A DNA stretch of 64,000 nt, from contig NZ_JANTYS010000018.1 of assembly GCF_024808255.1 (NCBI RefSeq), positions 1 to 64,000 of the forward strand, written 5' to 3'. This DNA is from Mucilaginibacter dorajii (GTDB taxonomy: Bacteria; Bacteroidota; Bacteroidia; Sphingobacteriales; Sphingobacteriaceae). The notes below the pieces were generated by a model, which saw only the letters and a program-made list of their open reading frames with translations, did not search any database and was not told the DNA's origin. Positions within the stretch are counted from its first letter, which is position 1, and each line of letters opens with the position of its first letter. The position numbers and the translations under genes are program-made. Positions 26,204 to 34,913 of this stretch are shown here, piece by piece.

Positions 26204-26211
26204 TACCTTTG
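26204..26211 (+). promoter_or_regulatory. TAnnTTTG promoter box of the desaturase gene
   Basis: TACCTTTG ends 17 bases before the ATG at 26229. The upstream TTG (26189) is closer than the ideal spacing. Confidence 0.45.
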
Positions 26212-26228
26212 CTCACTAATACGGTTAT

Positions 26229-27209
26229 ATGGAATTTTTTGTAGAAAAACGAAGAGAAGTAATGGGGCACATTGAAAAATTCATGCTCGAAAAGATGTAT
26301 GATTTTTTGAAGCCGGTTGACAATATTTGGCAACCATCAGACTTTTTGCCCGATTCGTCAAGGGATTCTTTTTTCCAGGAGATCAAAGAACTACAGGAAA
26401 GCGCCGCCGGTTTAAGCTATGACCTTATTGCTGTTTTAGTTGGCGATACCATTACCGAAGAAGCCCTGCCCACCTACGAATCATGGTTAACCATGGTTGA
26501 TGGTGTGAGCAAAAACGAAGATGGCGGCTGGATGAAATGGACCCGCCACTGGACCGCCGAAGAAAACCGCCACGGCGATTTGCTTAACAAATACTTATAC
26601 CTGTCTGGCCGCGTAAATATGCGTATGATGGAAGTATCAACCCAGTACCTTATTGCCGATGGCTTTGATATTGGCACCGGTACCGATCCGTACCGTAACT
26701 TCATCTACACCTCCTTCCAGGAGCTGGCTACCAATGTATCGCACAGGCGTGTGGCATCGCAGGCTAAAAAAGACGGCGATACCCTGCTATCAAAAATGTG
26801 CGGTGTAATTGCCGGCGACGAAGCCCGCCACGCCAAAGCATATAAATACTTCATCGAAAAAATATTTGAGGTTGATCCAAGCGAAGCCATGATAGCCTTT
26901 GAGGATATGATGCGCAAAAAGATTGTAATGCCGGCCCACTTCCTGCGCGAAGTAGGCTTAAAAATAGGCCAAACTTTTGGGCACTTTACCGATGCCGCCC
27001 AGCGTTTAGGCATCTACACAGCTATCGACTATGTAGATATCCTGAAAGAACTGATTGAGGATTGGCACATTGAAAGCGTTCCGGATTTGAACGAAGCCGG
27101 TGAAAAAGCCCGTGACTATATCATGAATCTGCCAACCCGCCTGCTACGCGTAGCCGACCGTATGAAAAACCCTATGCTTGAGTACAAATTCAGCTGGATT
27201 AATAGTTAA
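26229..27209 (+). CDS. Acyl-ACP desaturase (soluble, di-iron)
   Basis: 326 residues, a ferritin-like soluble desaturase of the plant stearoyl-ACP type, which inserts a cis double bond in acyl chains on acyl carrier protein. The di-iron ligands are visible in the two motifs EENRHGD (about residues 116-122) and DEARHAK (about 197-203), plus the single glutamates in the flanking helices (QELAT, for example). The length fits bacterial members. There is no signal peptide. The gene stands alone, with a terminator 60 bases downstream. Confidence 0.92.
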   Translation: MEFFVEKRREVMGHIEKFMLEKMYDFLKPVDNIWQPSDFLPDSSRDSFFQEIKELQESAAGLSYDLIAVLVGDTITEEALPTYESWLTMVDGVSKNEDGGWMKWTRHWTAEENRHGDLLNKYLYLSGRVNMRMMEVSTQYLIADGFDIGTGTDPYRNFIYTSFQELATNVSHRRVASQAKKDGDTLLSKMCGVIAGDEARHAKAYKYFIEKIFEVDPSEAMIAFEDMMRKKIVMPAHFLREVGLKIGQTFGHFTDAAQRLGIYTAIDYVDILKELIEDWHIESVPDLNEAGEKARDYIMNLPTRLLRVADRMKNPMLEYKFSWINS

Positions 27210-27270
27210 ACTATCCCGATTTTAAAAGCACCAAACACGGTGTTTGATTTGAACATCGCTGAATATATTT

Positions 27271-27310
27271 CCCCCCTTTTCGCTTTGCGAATAGAGGGGA
27301 TTTTTTTTTT
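27271..27310 (+). terminator. Intrinsic terminator after the desaturase
   Basis: CCCCCCTTTTCGC pairs imperfectly with GCGAATAGAGGGG and is followed by ten T residues. Confidence 0.75.
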
Positions 27311-27344
27311 GATGGTCTCCGTAAGACTTTCTAATGATGGCTTA

Positions 27345-28020
27345 TAGCGTCCAAAAGTCCCACAATCTAAAAAGTCCAAAAAGAATTACCAAATCTCCCT
27401 TGCATTCTGTGATTCGTATATCAAATGTAGTTGCGAGAACATTGGCGTGGTGCGGTGAAAACACCAGGGAAATCGCTTTTAACATTTTGGCATAAGATAA
27501 CGTCTTTCAATGAGCACAATAGGTAGCCGCTATGCGGCATTGACTATTTAATAAGATGAAAGAATGCCGCATAGCGGCTACCTATTTGTAGAACAAGTAT
27601 TTTGCTCCATAGGAGCTACCTTTTGCTATACAAATCTTTAAAAGCGATTTCCCTGGTGAAAACACCAACCACAAGCTGAATCTGCAGAATATTTTATATG
27701 ATCTATGAGGCGAATATTTAGCGCTCAATCTGTCAAAATTCGGGAGTTTTTCAGAATAATAATGGCTTTTATGGGTTAAATTACTGATGATGAGCGAATA
27801 AAGTGTTCCATCTTTTTTCTTTTTAAAAAACATTAAATATTTGATAATGAGACAGAAAGGTGTTCGGGGTGTTCCAGGCGTTCCACCCGTTCCGGTGGAA
27901 CGGTAACAAGGTAATGCATAGTACCATCAGCCTAAGCGAACAAAAAACTTCAGAGGTTTAGCCGGATTTCTTTATTTTTAAACAGGCTATAAAAAGTCCA
28001 AAAAGAATTATGGAATCTCC
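27345..28020. repeat. Repeat-rich gap with direct repeats at its ends
   Basis: The 847 bases between the desaturase and the VIT gene hold no convincing gene. The sequence AAAAAGTCCAAAAAGAATTA followed by AATCTCC occurs in direct orientation at 27369-27398 and 27991-28020, about 620 bases apart, with a CGTCCAAAAGTCCC word next to the first copy. Between them are the nested palindrome at 27454-27666 and a small GTTCCACC/GGTGGAAC hairpin near 27880-27905. The layout could be the scar of a mobile element or a recombination product. Confidence 0.55.
27454..27666. repeat. Nested palindromic element (outer 29 bp, inner 24 bp arms)
   Basis: Outer arms: GGTGAAAACACCAGGGAAAT... at 27454-27482, with its inverse at 27638-27666 except that the four-base AAAA core of the terminal GGTGAAAACACC is not inverted. 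Inner arms: AATAGGTAGCCGCTATGCGG... at 27518-27541 pair perfectly with 27563-27586. The inner unit recurs at 47859-47974. Confidence 0.75.
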
Positions 28021-28056
28021 ATTACCCCTGCATCTATTGGGGTAAATGAGCAATCC

Positions 28057-31000
28057 ATGAAAAAAATTACACCTCTGATCTTATTGGTTACCGTGATGTT
28101 GATAACGCAGGCGCGGTTGGTTTATGCACAGCAGCCACAACTTACGGTTGATGGTAAAAGTAATAATGGCGTGCAACTGCGGCAATTAAAAATTGATGTG
28201 GCTATTTATGGCAATGTTAGTCGCACAACGTGGCAGATGACCTTTTATAACACCACCAGCCGCATTTTGGAGGGTACACTTACCTTTCCATTAAAAGATG
28301 GTGTAAGCGTAAGCCGCTATGCATTGGATGTTAATGGTCACATGCGCGAAGCCGTACCGGTAGACCGGGGCAAAGGTGCCGTAACTTTTGAAGCCATAGA
28401 ACGCCGGCGGGTTGATCCGGGTTTGCTGGAGCTGGTTGCGGGCAATACCTTCCGCACCCGCATTTATCCAATAAATCCCAATAGCAGTCGTACAGTAATC
28501 ATCGGGTACGAGGAAGAAATTCCGCTGGCGACTAATGGCAACCTTAAATTTACCCTGCCGCTCAACTTACAGGATACCGTTCAAAATTTTCAGCTAAGGG
28601 CATCAGTAATACAAAGCGCCACCGCACCCGTGCCAGATGATACCAACAGCGATGATCTTAAGTTTGATAACCACCGCAATATTTACGCGGCTACTATCAG
28701 CAAAAACAATTATGTGCCCAATCATTCAGTGGCTTTTACCATACCCAAACCACTGGATGCTGCCGAAGTAATGATCCAGGCAATGGGCAATAAATATTAC
28801 TATTTTATAAATACCACGCTGCAACAGCAAAGCATTAGCAAGCCCATGCCCACACATATCGGTTTGCTTTGGGATGCATCACTGAGTGGCAGCAACCGCG
28901 ATATCAAGAAGGAATTGGCCCTGTTAGATGTATACTTAAAAAAGGTAGCCAATGCGCAGATTACCCTGGTTACTTTTAGCAATACCTTGTTAAAAAAACA
29001 AACATATACCATTAACAACGGCGATTGGGCCGCGCTAAAAACCGATTTAGAACACATCACCTACGATGGGGCCACCAATCTGGCCAATCTTAATTTAGCT
29101 CAATACCTTGCCGATGAGTTTCTGCTGATGAGTGATGGCCATCAAACCTTAGGCGAAGGCGGCATCAAATTAACCAACAAACCTGTTTACTGCATTACAT
29201 CGGCAGCAGTGGCCGACTATAGCAACCTAAAACTCATCGCCCTGAAAAGCCACGGTGAACTCATTGACCTTACCAAAGATGACACCCAAAAAGCGCTGAC
29301 AAGTTTAACAACCCAGCCCCTGCACTTTTTAGGGATTAAGACCGGCAATACGGTTGAAGAAAACTACCCCTCGCTACCTGTTGCGGTTGGGCATACTTTT
29401 TCTGTAGCGGGCATTACGCGCAATCCTAACCAAACCCTGGTGTTGCAATATAGCTATGGCAACACGGTAAGCTACGAAAAAAAAGTTGTGCTCGATCTGC
29501 AACAGAACGCGGTAGATAGCCTGGATGTGGCCAAACTGTGGGCGCAGAAAAAAATAAGCGAGCTGGATATTAACTATGATGCCAACCGGCAGGAAATTGA
29601 ATCATTAGGTAAGCGTTTTGGTATCATTACCCGCAATACATCACTTATTGTATTAGAAACGTTGAATGATTACCTGCAATATGAAATTGAACCACCTGCC
29701 GAACTCCGGGCTCAATATGATGATATTATTAAACAACGTGGCAGTAATAATGCGCAGCAGATGCCCCGCGATAACCTGGGTACCAGCAAAAGCATCCTTA
29801 CCGAACTAAACTACTGGTGGAATAACGAGCACAAACCCGAAGATGCAACCGTACCGGTGCCTACTCCTGCACAGGTAGTTAAACCAACCAAACGCAGGAT
29901 AAGCAAAATCCCGCATAAAACAACTGCCAATACCGTTGCCCAGGTGCAGATTGCCGAACCTGTAAGTGACGCGAATACTGCTCCCGCCAGGCCTTCGGCC
30001 CCACGCAGTATGCCGGTATCAAATAGCAGCCAGCTTGCCGAGGTAGTAATTGTGGGTTATGCCGCACAACGGAAACAGGCAATGTTAGGCTCTGTCACAT
30101 CTGTAAAAAACCAAACTATGAGCCAATCCGTAGCTACTGTAAATACTCCGGATGATCAATTGAAGGAGACCTCCTCAAATGCAACCGTTACGCAAAGCCT
30201 TACAGGAAAAGTCGCCGGCGTACGGGTTGGCGCAGGCAGCCCTGGGTCAGCCAACCAGGTCATGGTACGTGGCATTGGCAATGTAGCCGATAATGTACAG
30301 CCTCTTTATGTAGTAGATGGCAGGGTGGTAACTAACTCGGCAAATATCAACCCTAATGATGTTAAGGGCGTCCAGGTATTAAAGGACGCAAGTGCAAGCG
30401 CCGTATATGGTTCACGCGCGGCCAACGGAGTAGTTATTATTACCACCAAAAATAGCAGTGCTTCGCGTGCAGATACGGTTCGGACCCAACAAGGGGCAAC
30501 CAACAGCGGCATCAGCGTTACTTATCAAAAACCAGATGCCGACTATTTACGCGCCATCCGCCAAACTGATAAAGCGGTACAATACCAAAAATACCTCGAT
30601 CTGCGCGCCTCCTTTAGCAGCAATCCGCTGTATTACTTTGACGTGGCCGACTATTTTATAAAAACAGGCAATAAAGAATTGGGCATCCGCGTGCTGAGCA
30701 ACCTGGCCGAGCTTGACCTCGAAAGCTATGAGCTATACAAAATGCTTGGCTATAAGTTTAAACAGCTGGAAGATTATCCCGCCGAAGTTTACGTATTCAG
30801 GAAAGTGACCCAATTACGGCCGCTTGACCCGCAAAGCTACCGCGATTATGGTTTGGCTTTGGACGATGCCGGCCAGCATCAACAGGCACTTGATGTATTG
30901 TACAGCGCCATGATCAAAAGCTATACTAACGAGGCCGATGGATTGTACGCGGGCATCCAGGAGATCTTCCTGCCCGAAATCAACCGCATCATAGCCCTTA

Positions 31001-31425
31001 ATAAAGGTAAACTCAACCTCAAAAATATCGATAAAGACCTCATTAAACCCCTGCCTACAGACATACGCATTGTGATGGACTGGAACATGAATAATACCGA
31101 TATTGACCTTTGGGTTACCGACCCGGCCAACGAGAAATGCTACTACGGGCACCGTTTTACCGCCATTGGCGGCCGCAATTCGCACGATATGACCCGTGGT
31201 TTCGGTCCGGAGCAGTTTATGCTGAAAAAGGCTATCAAAGGCACTTACAAAATAGAGATCAACTATTACGGCAATAGCCAGGTAACCATAGCCGGGCCAA
31301 CCACCATTATGGCCGAACTATTTACCCATTACGGCACTCCGCAGGAAAAAAAGGAGATAATTGTACTGCAAATGAAAAAAGATGCCAGCGGAGCTGTTTA
31401 CGTGGGCGATTTGGATTTTCGTTGA
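28057..31425 (+). CDS. Secreted VIT / vWA / SusC-plug / TPR / DUF2135 multidomain protein
   Basis: 1122 residues with a signal peptide (residues 1-24, ending VYA). A VIT domain (about 30-165) contains FPLKDGVSVSRYALDVNG. The vWA-like domain (about 266-430) keeps the MIDAS core DASLSGS. After a hinge, a linker rich in T/P/A (about 600-660) leads into a TonB-receptor plug of SusC type (about 661-800): VIVGYAAQRK, SLTGKVAGVRV, PLYVVDGRVV, VLKDASASAVYGSRAANGVV. No beta-barrel follows; instead there are TPR-like helices (about 840-960) and a DUF2135 domain (about 1000-1122, DIDLWVTDPANEKCYYGHR). An adhesive or complex-assembly role at the cell surface is an inference. Confidence 0.85.
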   Translation: MKKITPLILLVTVMLITQARLVYAQQPQLTVDGKSNNGVQLRQLKIDVAIYGNVSRTTWQMTFYNTTSRILEGTLTFPLKDGVSVSRYALDVNGHMREAVPVDRGKGAVTFEAIERRRVDPGLLELVAGNTFRTRIYPINPNSSRTVIIGYEEEIPLATNGNLKFTLPLNLQDTVQNFQLRASVIQSATAPVPDDTNSDDLKFDNHRNIYAATISKNNYVPNHSVAFTIPKPLDAAEVMIQAMGNKYYYFINTTLQQQSISKPMPTHIGLLWDASLSGSNRDIKKELALLDVYLKKVANAQITLVTFSNTLLKKQTYTINNGDWAALKTDLEHITYDGATNLANLNLAQYLADEFLLMSDGHQTLGEGGIKLTNKPVYCITSAAVADYSNLKLIALKSHGELIDLTKDDTQKALTSLTTQPLHFLGIKTGNTVEENYPSLPVAVGHTFSVAGITRNPNQTLVLQYSYGNTVSYEKKVVLDLQQNAVDSLDVAKLWAQKKISELDINYDANRQEIESLGKRFGIITRNTSLIVLETLNDYLQYEIEPPAELRAQYDDIIKQRGSNNAQQMPRDNLGTSKSILTELNYWWNNEHKPEDATVPVPTPAQVVKPTKRRISKIPHKTTANTVAQVQIAEPVSDANTAPARPSAPRSMPVSNSSQLAEVVIVGYAAQRKQAMLGSVTSVKNQTMSQSVATVNTPDDQLKETSSNATVTQSLTGKVAGVRVGAGSPGSANQVMVRGIGNVADNVQPLYVVDGRVVTNSANINPNDVKGVQVLKDASASAVYGSRAANGVVIITTKNSSASRADTVRTQQGATNSGISVTYQKPDADYLRAIRQTDKAVQYQKYLDLRASFSSNPLYYFDVADYFIKTGNKELGIRVLSNLAELDLESYELYKMLGYKFKQLEDYPAEVYVFRKVTQLRPLDPQSYRDYGLALDDAGQHQQALDVLYSAMIKSYTNEADGLYAGIQEIFLPEINRIIALNKGKLNLKNIDKDLIKPLPTDIRIVMDWNMNNTDIDLWVTDPANEKCYYGHRFTAIGGRNSHDMTRGFGPEQFMLKKAIKGTYKIEINYYGNSQVTIAGPTTIMAELFTHYGTPQEKKEIIVLQMKKDASGAVYVGDLDFR

Positions 31426-31480
31426 GTGACTTGGGGACTTTTGGGACGAGTGACTTTTAGACGATGGGATTTTTTGAATT
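31426..31480. repeat. Stop-abutting word repeat (GGACTTTTGGGACGA word)
   Basis: Directly after the TGA of the VIT gene come GAGTGACTTGGGGACTTTTG, GGACGAGTGACTTTTAGACG and ATGGGATTTTTT. The words are those of 10306-10375 and 54485-54645, but without a mirrored arm nearby. A T-run may serve as a terminator. Confidence 0.6.
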
Positions 31481-31582
31481 AAGGATAACTGACTAAAACG
31501 CATTGCCACACTAACATATTGGTGCGGCGATGCGTTTTCTATCCATCATTTCATACAGTTTGCGATATAATATCGGCAGGAA

Positions 31583-32584
31583 TTACTGTGCTGTTTTGGG
31601 CTGGTGCATAATCAGCGTATTTAAAACTTCCTCTATTTCGGGAACAGGCATTTTTGAGACTAAATAGTAGTCTTTGGTTCCATTTTTATCCCAGGAGTTG
31701 CTGCCATCGATGTTAGCTATCATTTTGCCTTGTACAACGTTAAAATATTTTTCATAACCCCGCACTGCAACCAGCACGGCGGTTTCGTCCCAGCTCATTC
31801 TTCCCTTTGCGTCGTTAGGGTCAAGCAGAATACTTTTTTGAAATACATCTTTAACCGGTGAGTCAACAATAGATTGATCTGTTACAATCTGCAAACCTGT
31901 GTGGATTTTTGCGCCGATCTCAAATCCGCTAAGAATAATGGGGGAGGGCCAATTGTCAAATGCTATTTTTGATGAAAGGGAATCTTTTTTGATATTAAAC
32001 TCCTTAAACGTCCCAATTTCATTGTTAAAGCACCCAGCCATACTCACTAAAAGCTTTACTTTTTTCCTGATCAACGCGGTGCCATTTAACGGGGATATAT
32101 TATCCGGTTTGGATTGAAGCAGGTTAGCCATATTAGTCATAAAACCGATGGTAACAATAGTTACACTTTGATCGGGTTGTGCCGCAAGTATCTTCCTGTA
32201 TAGCGTGGTCGCATCCTGGGCATCATCGTTATTTTTAATTTTGTGGGGATACCGGGCAACAATCAAAGAATCCCATTTTTGCCAGGAAGGTAAATTAACG
32301 GCATCGCCTCTTACCACACCAATAGGAACATCGGGCTTTTTAAAATAGGTATTCAGTACACTCAATGCGGGTGCGGCAAGCCTGTGTTTATTACTGGCCA
32401 TGGTTGCAAGGATCCTGCATTCGCCCTGATCTGCCAACGCGTGTAAAATAGCGATTGCTCCTACATCGTCATAATCAGGACCTATATCAGTATCCAATAT
32501 GATGTTTTTGGGTTCCTTTTGTTGGGCAAACGCAAAAGACCCTAAAACCATAGCAAACAGCAGCAAAACAATCTTATATTTCAT
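31583..32584 (-). CDS. Nucleoside hydrolase (IUNH family), secreted
   Basis: 333 residues with a signal peptide (MKYKIVLLLFAMVLGSFAFAQ). The calcium-binding signature DTDIGPDYDDVGAI (residues 31-44) identifies the inosine-uridine nucleoside hydrolase fold. VTIVTIGFMTNMANLL is the second family block and MSWDETAVLVAV the C-terminal aspartate/His region. It cleaves the N-glycosidic bond of ribonucleosides; the signal peptide places it in the periplasm, where it may serve scavenging. Some secreted homologues act on other sugar N-glycosides. Confidence 0.88.
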   Translation of the reverse strand: MKYKIVLLLFAMVLGSFAFAQQKEPKNIILDTDIGPDYDDVGAIAILHALADQGECRILATMASNKHRLAAPALSVLNTYFKKPDVPIGVVRGDAVNLPSWQKWDSLIVARYPHKIKNNDDAQDATTLYRKILAAQPDQSVTIVTIGFMTNMANLLQSKPDNISPLNGTALIRKKVKLLVSMAGCFNNEIGTFKEFNIKKDSLSSKIAFDNWPSPIILSGFEIGAKIHTGLQIVTDQSIVDSPVKDVFQKSILLDPNDAKGRMSWDETAVLVAVRGYEKYFNVVQGKMIANIDGSNSWDKNGTKDYYLVSKMPVPEIEEVLNTLIMHQPKTAQ

Positions 32585-32599
32585 GGTTGTTGTTATTTC

Positions 32600-32645
32600 C
32601 CCTTTTTCGTCTTAACTCTTGACTCTTAACTCTTGACTCTTTTCC
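32600..32645. repeat. Word repeat that supplies the stop codon of the TerC gene
   Basis: On the minus strand AGAGTCAAGAGTTAAGAGTC and AAGAGTTAAGACG form a 14-base word repeated twice. The TerC frame runs into it, reads VKS and stops at the first TAA of the word. Confidence 0.65.
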
Positions 32646-33396
32646 TTTTCCCTTTTCCCGCTTTCATTTTTAAATTCAGCAGCTCTACCAGTACCGAAAA
32701 TGCCATCGCAAAATAAATGTATCCTTTAGGGATATGTTGCTCAAAAGCTTCGGCCAGCAGGGATACACCTATCAGCAGCAGGAAAGACAGGGCGAGCATC
32801 TTTACCGTTGGGTGCTTATTTACAAAACCAGCTACGCTGTTGGATGCCCACATCATAATACCTACAGCTATTACAACCGCCAGGATCATGATTTCCACAT
32901 GGCTGGCCATACCCACCGCTGTGATCACCGAATCTAAAGAAAATACGATATCCAATATCATAATTTGGATTATGGTGGCTACGAAGCCCTGCGGTTTAAC
33001 GTTCTCATTATTTTCTTCGTCGCCTTCAATTTTATGATGGATTTCGGCAGTACTCTTATAGATCAGGAATAAACCACCAATAATCAGGATCAGGTCGCGG
33101 CCCGAGATGGCCAATTTTTCTGCCCAGCCCGCGTCGGTAACGTGAAACAAAGGTGCCAGGTTAAACAACGTTGCGGTAAGCGTCATCACCCAACTAATAG
33201 ACAATAGCAGCAAGACCCGGGTGATCATGGCCATGCCCAAACCCACACGCCGGCCTTTGGCTTGTTGTTTGGCAGGTAATTTATCTGATAGGATAGAGAT
33301 AAACACAATATTATCTATGCCCAAAACTATCTCTAACACGGTTAAAGTAAGCAGGGAGATCCATGATTCGGCCTGGGCAAATATTTCTAAATTCAT
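32626..33396 (-). CDS. TerC family integral membrane protein
   Basis: 256 residues from the ATG at 33396 (MNLEIFAQAESWISLLTLTV). An upstream reading to 33459 crosses a terminator hairpin and is rejected. Seven to eight membrane helices; family motifs are LEIVLGIDNIVFISIL (about residues 20-35) and MILDIVFSLDSVITAVG (about 130-146), with the intramembrane aspartates typical of TerC/YoaE proteins. Recent work on relatives points to metal ion export during protein secretion; the older link is tellurite resistance. The basic tail KAGKGKRKRVKS is partly encoded by an intergenic repeat. Confidence 0.9.
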   Translation of the reverse strand: MNLEIFAQAESWISLLTLTVLEIVLGIDNIVFISILSDKLPAKQQAKGRRVGLGMAMITRVLLLLSISWVMTLTATLFNLAPLFHVTDAGWAEKLAISGRDLILIIGGLFLIYKSTAEIHHKIEGDEENNENVKPQGFVATIIQIMILDIVFSLDSVITAVGMASHVEIMILAVVIAVGIMMWASNSVAGFVNKHPTVKMLALSFLLLIGVSLLAEAFEQHIPKGYIYFAMAFSVLVELLNLKMKAGKGKRKRVKS

Positions 33397-33427
33397 AGGG
33401 TAGCGATGAGTTTGCCCAAAAATAACA

Positions 33428-33455
33428 AAACCCCTATCGTTTCCGATAAGGGTTT
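33428..33455 (-). terminator. Intrinsic terminator of the sigma-factor operon
   Basis: A 12-base stem (AAACCCCTATCG with CGATAAGGGTTT, one wobble pair) has a 4-base loop and is followed on the minus strand by TTGTTATTTTT. It lies 25 bases after the stop at 33480. Confidence 0.8.
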
Positions 33456-33479
33456 GCATAAAAGGTTAATATATGTGGG

Positions 33480-34913
33480 TTAATCGAATTTTACGCTCCC
33501 AAAGTTAGAGTTGATGGTGATGGTTTTATCCGCGCCGTTTTTACCAATATGACCTTTATAGGTTTTTGTTGGGTTAAAACCCCGTTCGTCATCACCAGGT
33601 GTTTTGTTGCTGATGTTTACAGCGTGATCGCCATAATTAAAGCTGCCATAGCGTACAGTTACATCAAAATCGGCATTGGGTTCATCGGTCATACCCAATT
33701 TAATGCTGGAGTATGATGAGTTAACAGCCAGGTTTTTCATATTTCTGTCCAACTCACCGATGCTAACACCGCCACCAAATTTCACGTTGATATTACCTGA
33801 TGTTTTGATCTTACCAATTTTGGCCGAGCTATAGCTTAGTTTGGCATTCAGCTTATCGCAATCGCCAAGGTCAAGGCTGCCAAAGGCTACATCCAGGTCG
33901 CCGCCATTAAGAAAACCAATTTTGGCGTTGCCATATTTAACTTTGATCTGGCTACCCGGGCTGCTTAAAGTTTTGGCCAACAGGCTCCCATATGAATTGG
34001 TAATAATTAATTTACCACCAAGATCTGGCAAGTCCGTAGCGCCATATTTATTACTGATGGTTAGCGGGTTTTTAGCCGGCATATACACGGTATAATTAAT
34101 CTCTATACTGCGGGTTGAGCTATTGCCACCACCAAATATGTTCGACCATGAGCCGCTATTATCGCCAGAACTGATCTCGGTTTTAAAGTAAACCCCGTTG
34201 CCGTCCTTACTATCGCGGATCACCACGTTATCTAACATCTTTTGGGCTTTATCGCCATTACTTGTACCTACTCTTATAGCTACATCAACTTTCACTTCGT
34301 TTTTAGCCCAGGTATTTACGGTGATCTTGCCAAATTTGTTGTCAATATTGATCACATCATTAGCATCAACTGTATAAGTTTTGCTATATGTTTTGGTTTT
34401 TTCAACCAAATCCTGGCTTTTTGCATTGTTGCCGGCGTCATTACCATCGGTATCATAGCTAAAATTGAAGTTGTTATCAAAATCCTTAAAGCCGTAAGCT
34501 ATCATAGGGGCCAGCTTATCAAACTTAAAAGCAAAATTTACCATGCTATCATTAAATTTATAGCTAAAGTTTTTGAAGCTATCAAAGTTGTAGCTGAAGT
34601 TTTTATCAAAATGCTTAAAGTTTTTGCTCAGCGTTTTCATTTGCGTTTTCATGTTTTTATTGAAACGCTGTTTGTTAAGGCTGTTCATCTTTACCTGCAA
34701 ATCGTGCATTTTGGTTTGCAGCTCTTTCATCTTAAGCTGATAATCCTTCGAATCCACGCCGGAGTCATCATCATCATTATCTGATGTGGCAACTTTTGGG
34801 GCAACAGGCTTAGCCGGTTTAACGGGCTTTTTTTGCTGTGCCGACCCTGCCAGGCCAACGGTTAATAAAACCGTTAAAGCAAGCAGGAACGGGTTAAATA
34901 TTTTTGATTTCAT
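33480..34913 (-). CDS. DUF4097-like (adhesin-head) exported protein
   Basis: 477 residues with a signal peptide (about 1-25) and a low-complexity KPVKPAKPVAPK linker. A long charged coiled-coil region (about 55-150, rich in K, M, L, N and F) precedes a C-terminal beta-solenoid-like domain of repeated short strands: INIDNKFGKITVNTW, LTISNKYGATDLPDL, LIITNSYGSL, DLDVAFGSLDLGD, SIKLG and FNYGDH. That is the DUF4097 / putative auto-transporter adhesin head pattern common downstream of Bacteroidota ECF sigma genes. It overlaps the anti-sigma gene by 20 bases, so it is part of the sigma operon, perhaps the envelope component the system monitors. Confidence 0.82.
   Translation of the reverse strand: MKSKIFNPFLLALTVLLTVGLAGSAQQKKPVKPAKPVAPKVATSDNDDDDSGVDSKDYQLKMKELQTKMHDLQVKMNSLNKQRFNKNMKTQMKTLSKNFKHFDKNFSYNFDSFKNFSYKFNDSMVNFAFKFDKLAPMIAYGFKDFDNNFNFSYDTDGNDAGNNAKSQDLVEKTKTYSKTYTVDANDVINIDNKFGKITVNTWAKNEVKVDVAIRVGTSNGDKAQKMLDNVVIRDSKDGNGVYFKTEISSGDNSGSWSNIFGGGNSSTRSIEINYTVYMPAKNPLTISNKYGATDLPDLGGKLIITNSYGSLLAKTLSSPGSQIKVKYGNAKIGFLNGGDLDVAFGSLDLGDCDKLNAKLSYSSAKIGKIKTSGNINVKFGGGVSIGELDRNMKNLAVNSSYSSIKLGMTDEPNADFDVTVRYGSFNYGDHAVNISNKTPGDDERGFNPTKTYKGHIGKNGADKTITINSNFGSVKFD

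Noticed and set aside
27582..27833. 83-codon minus-strand frame in the repeat-rich gap
   Set aside because: Starts at a lysine run and reads through palindrome arms; no protein-like conservation or promoter.
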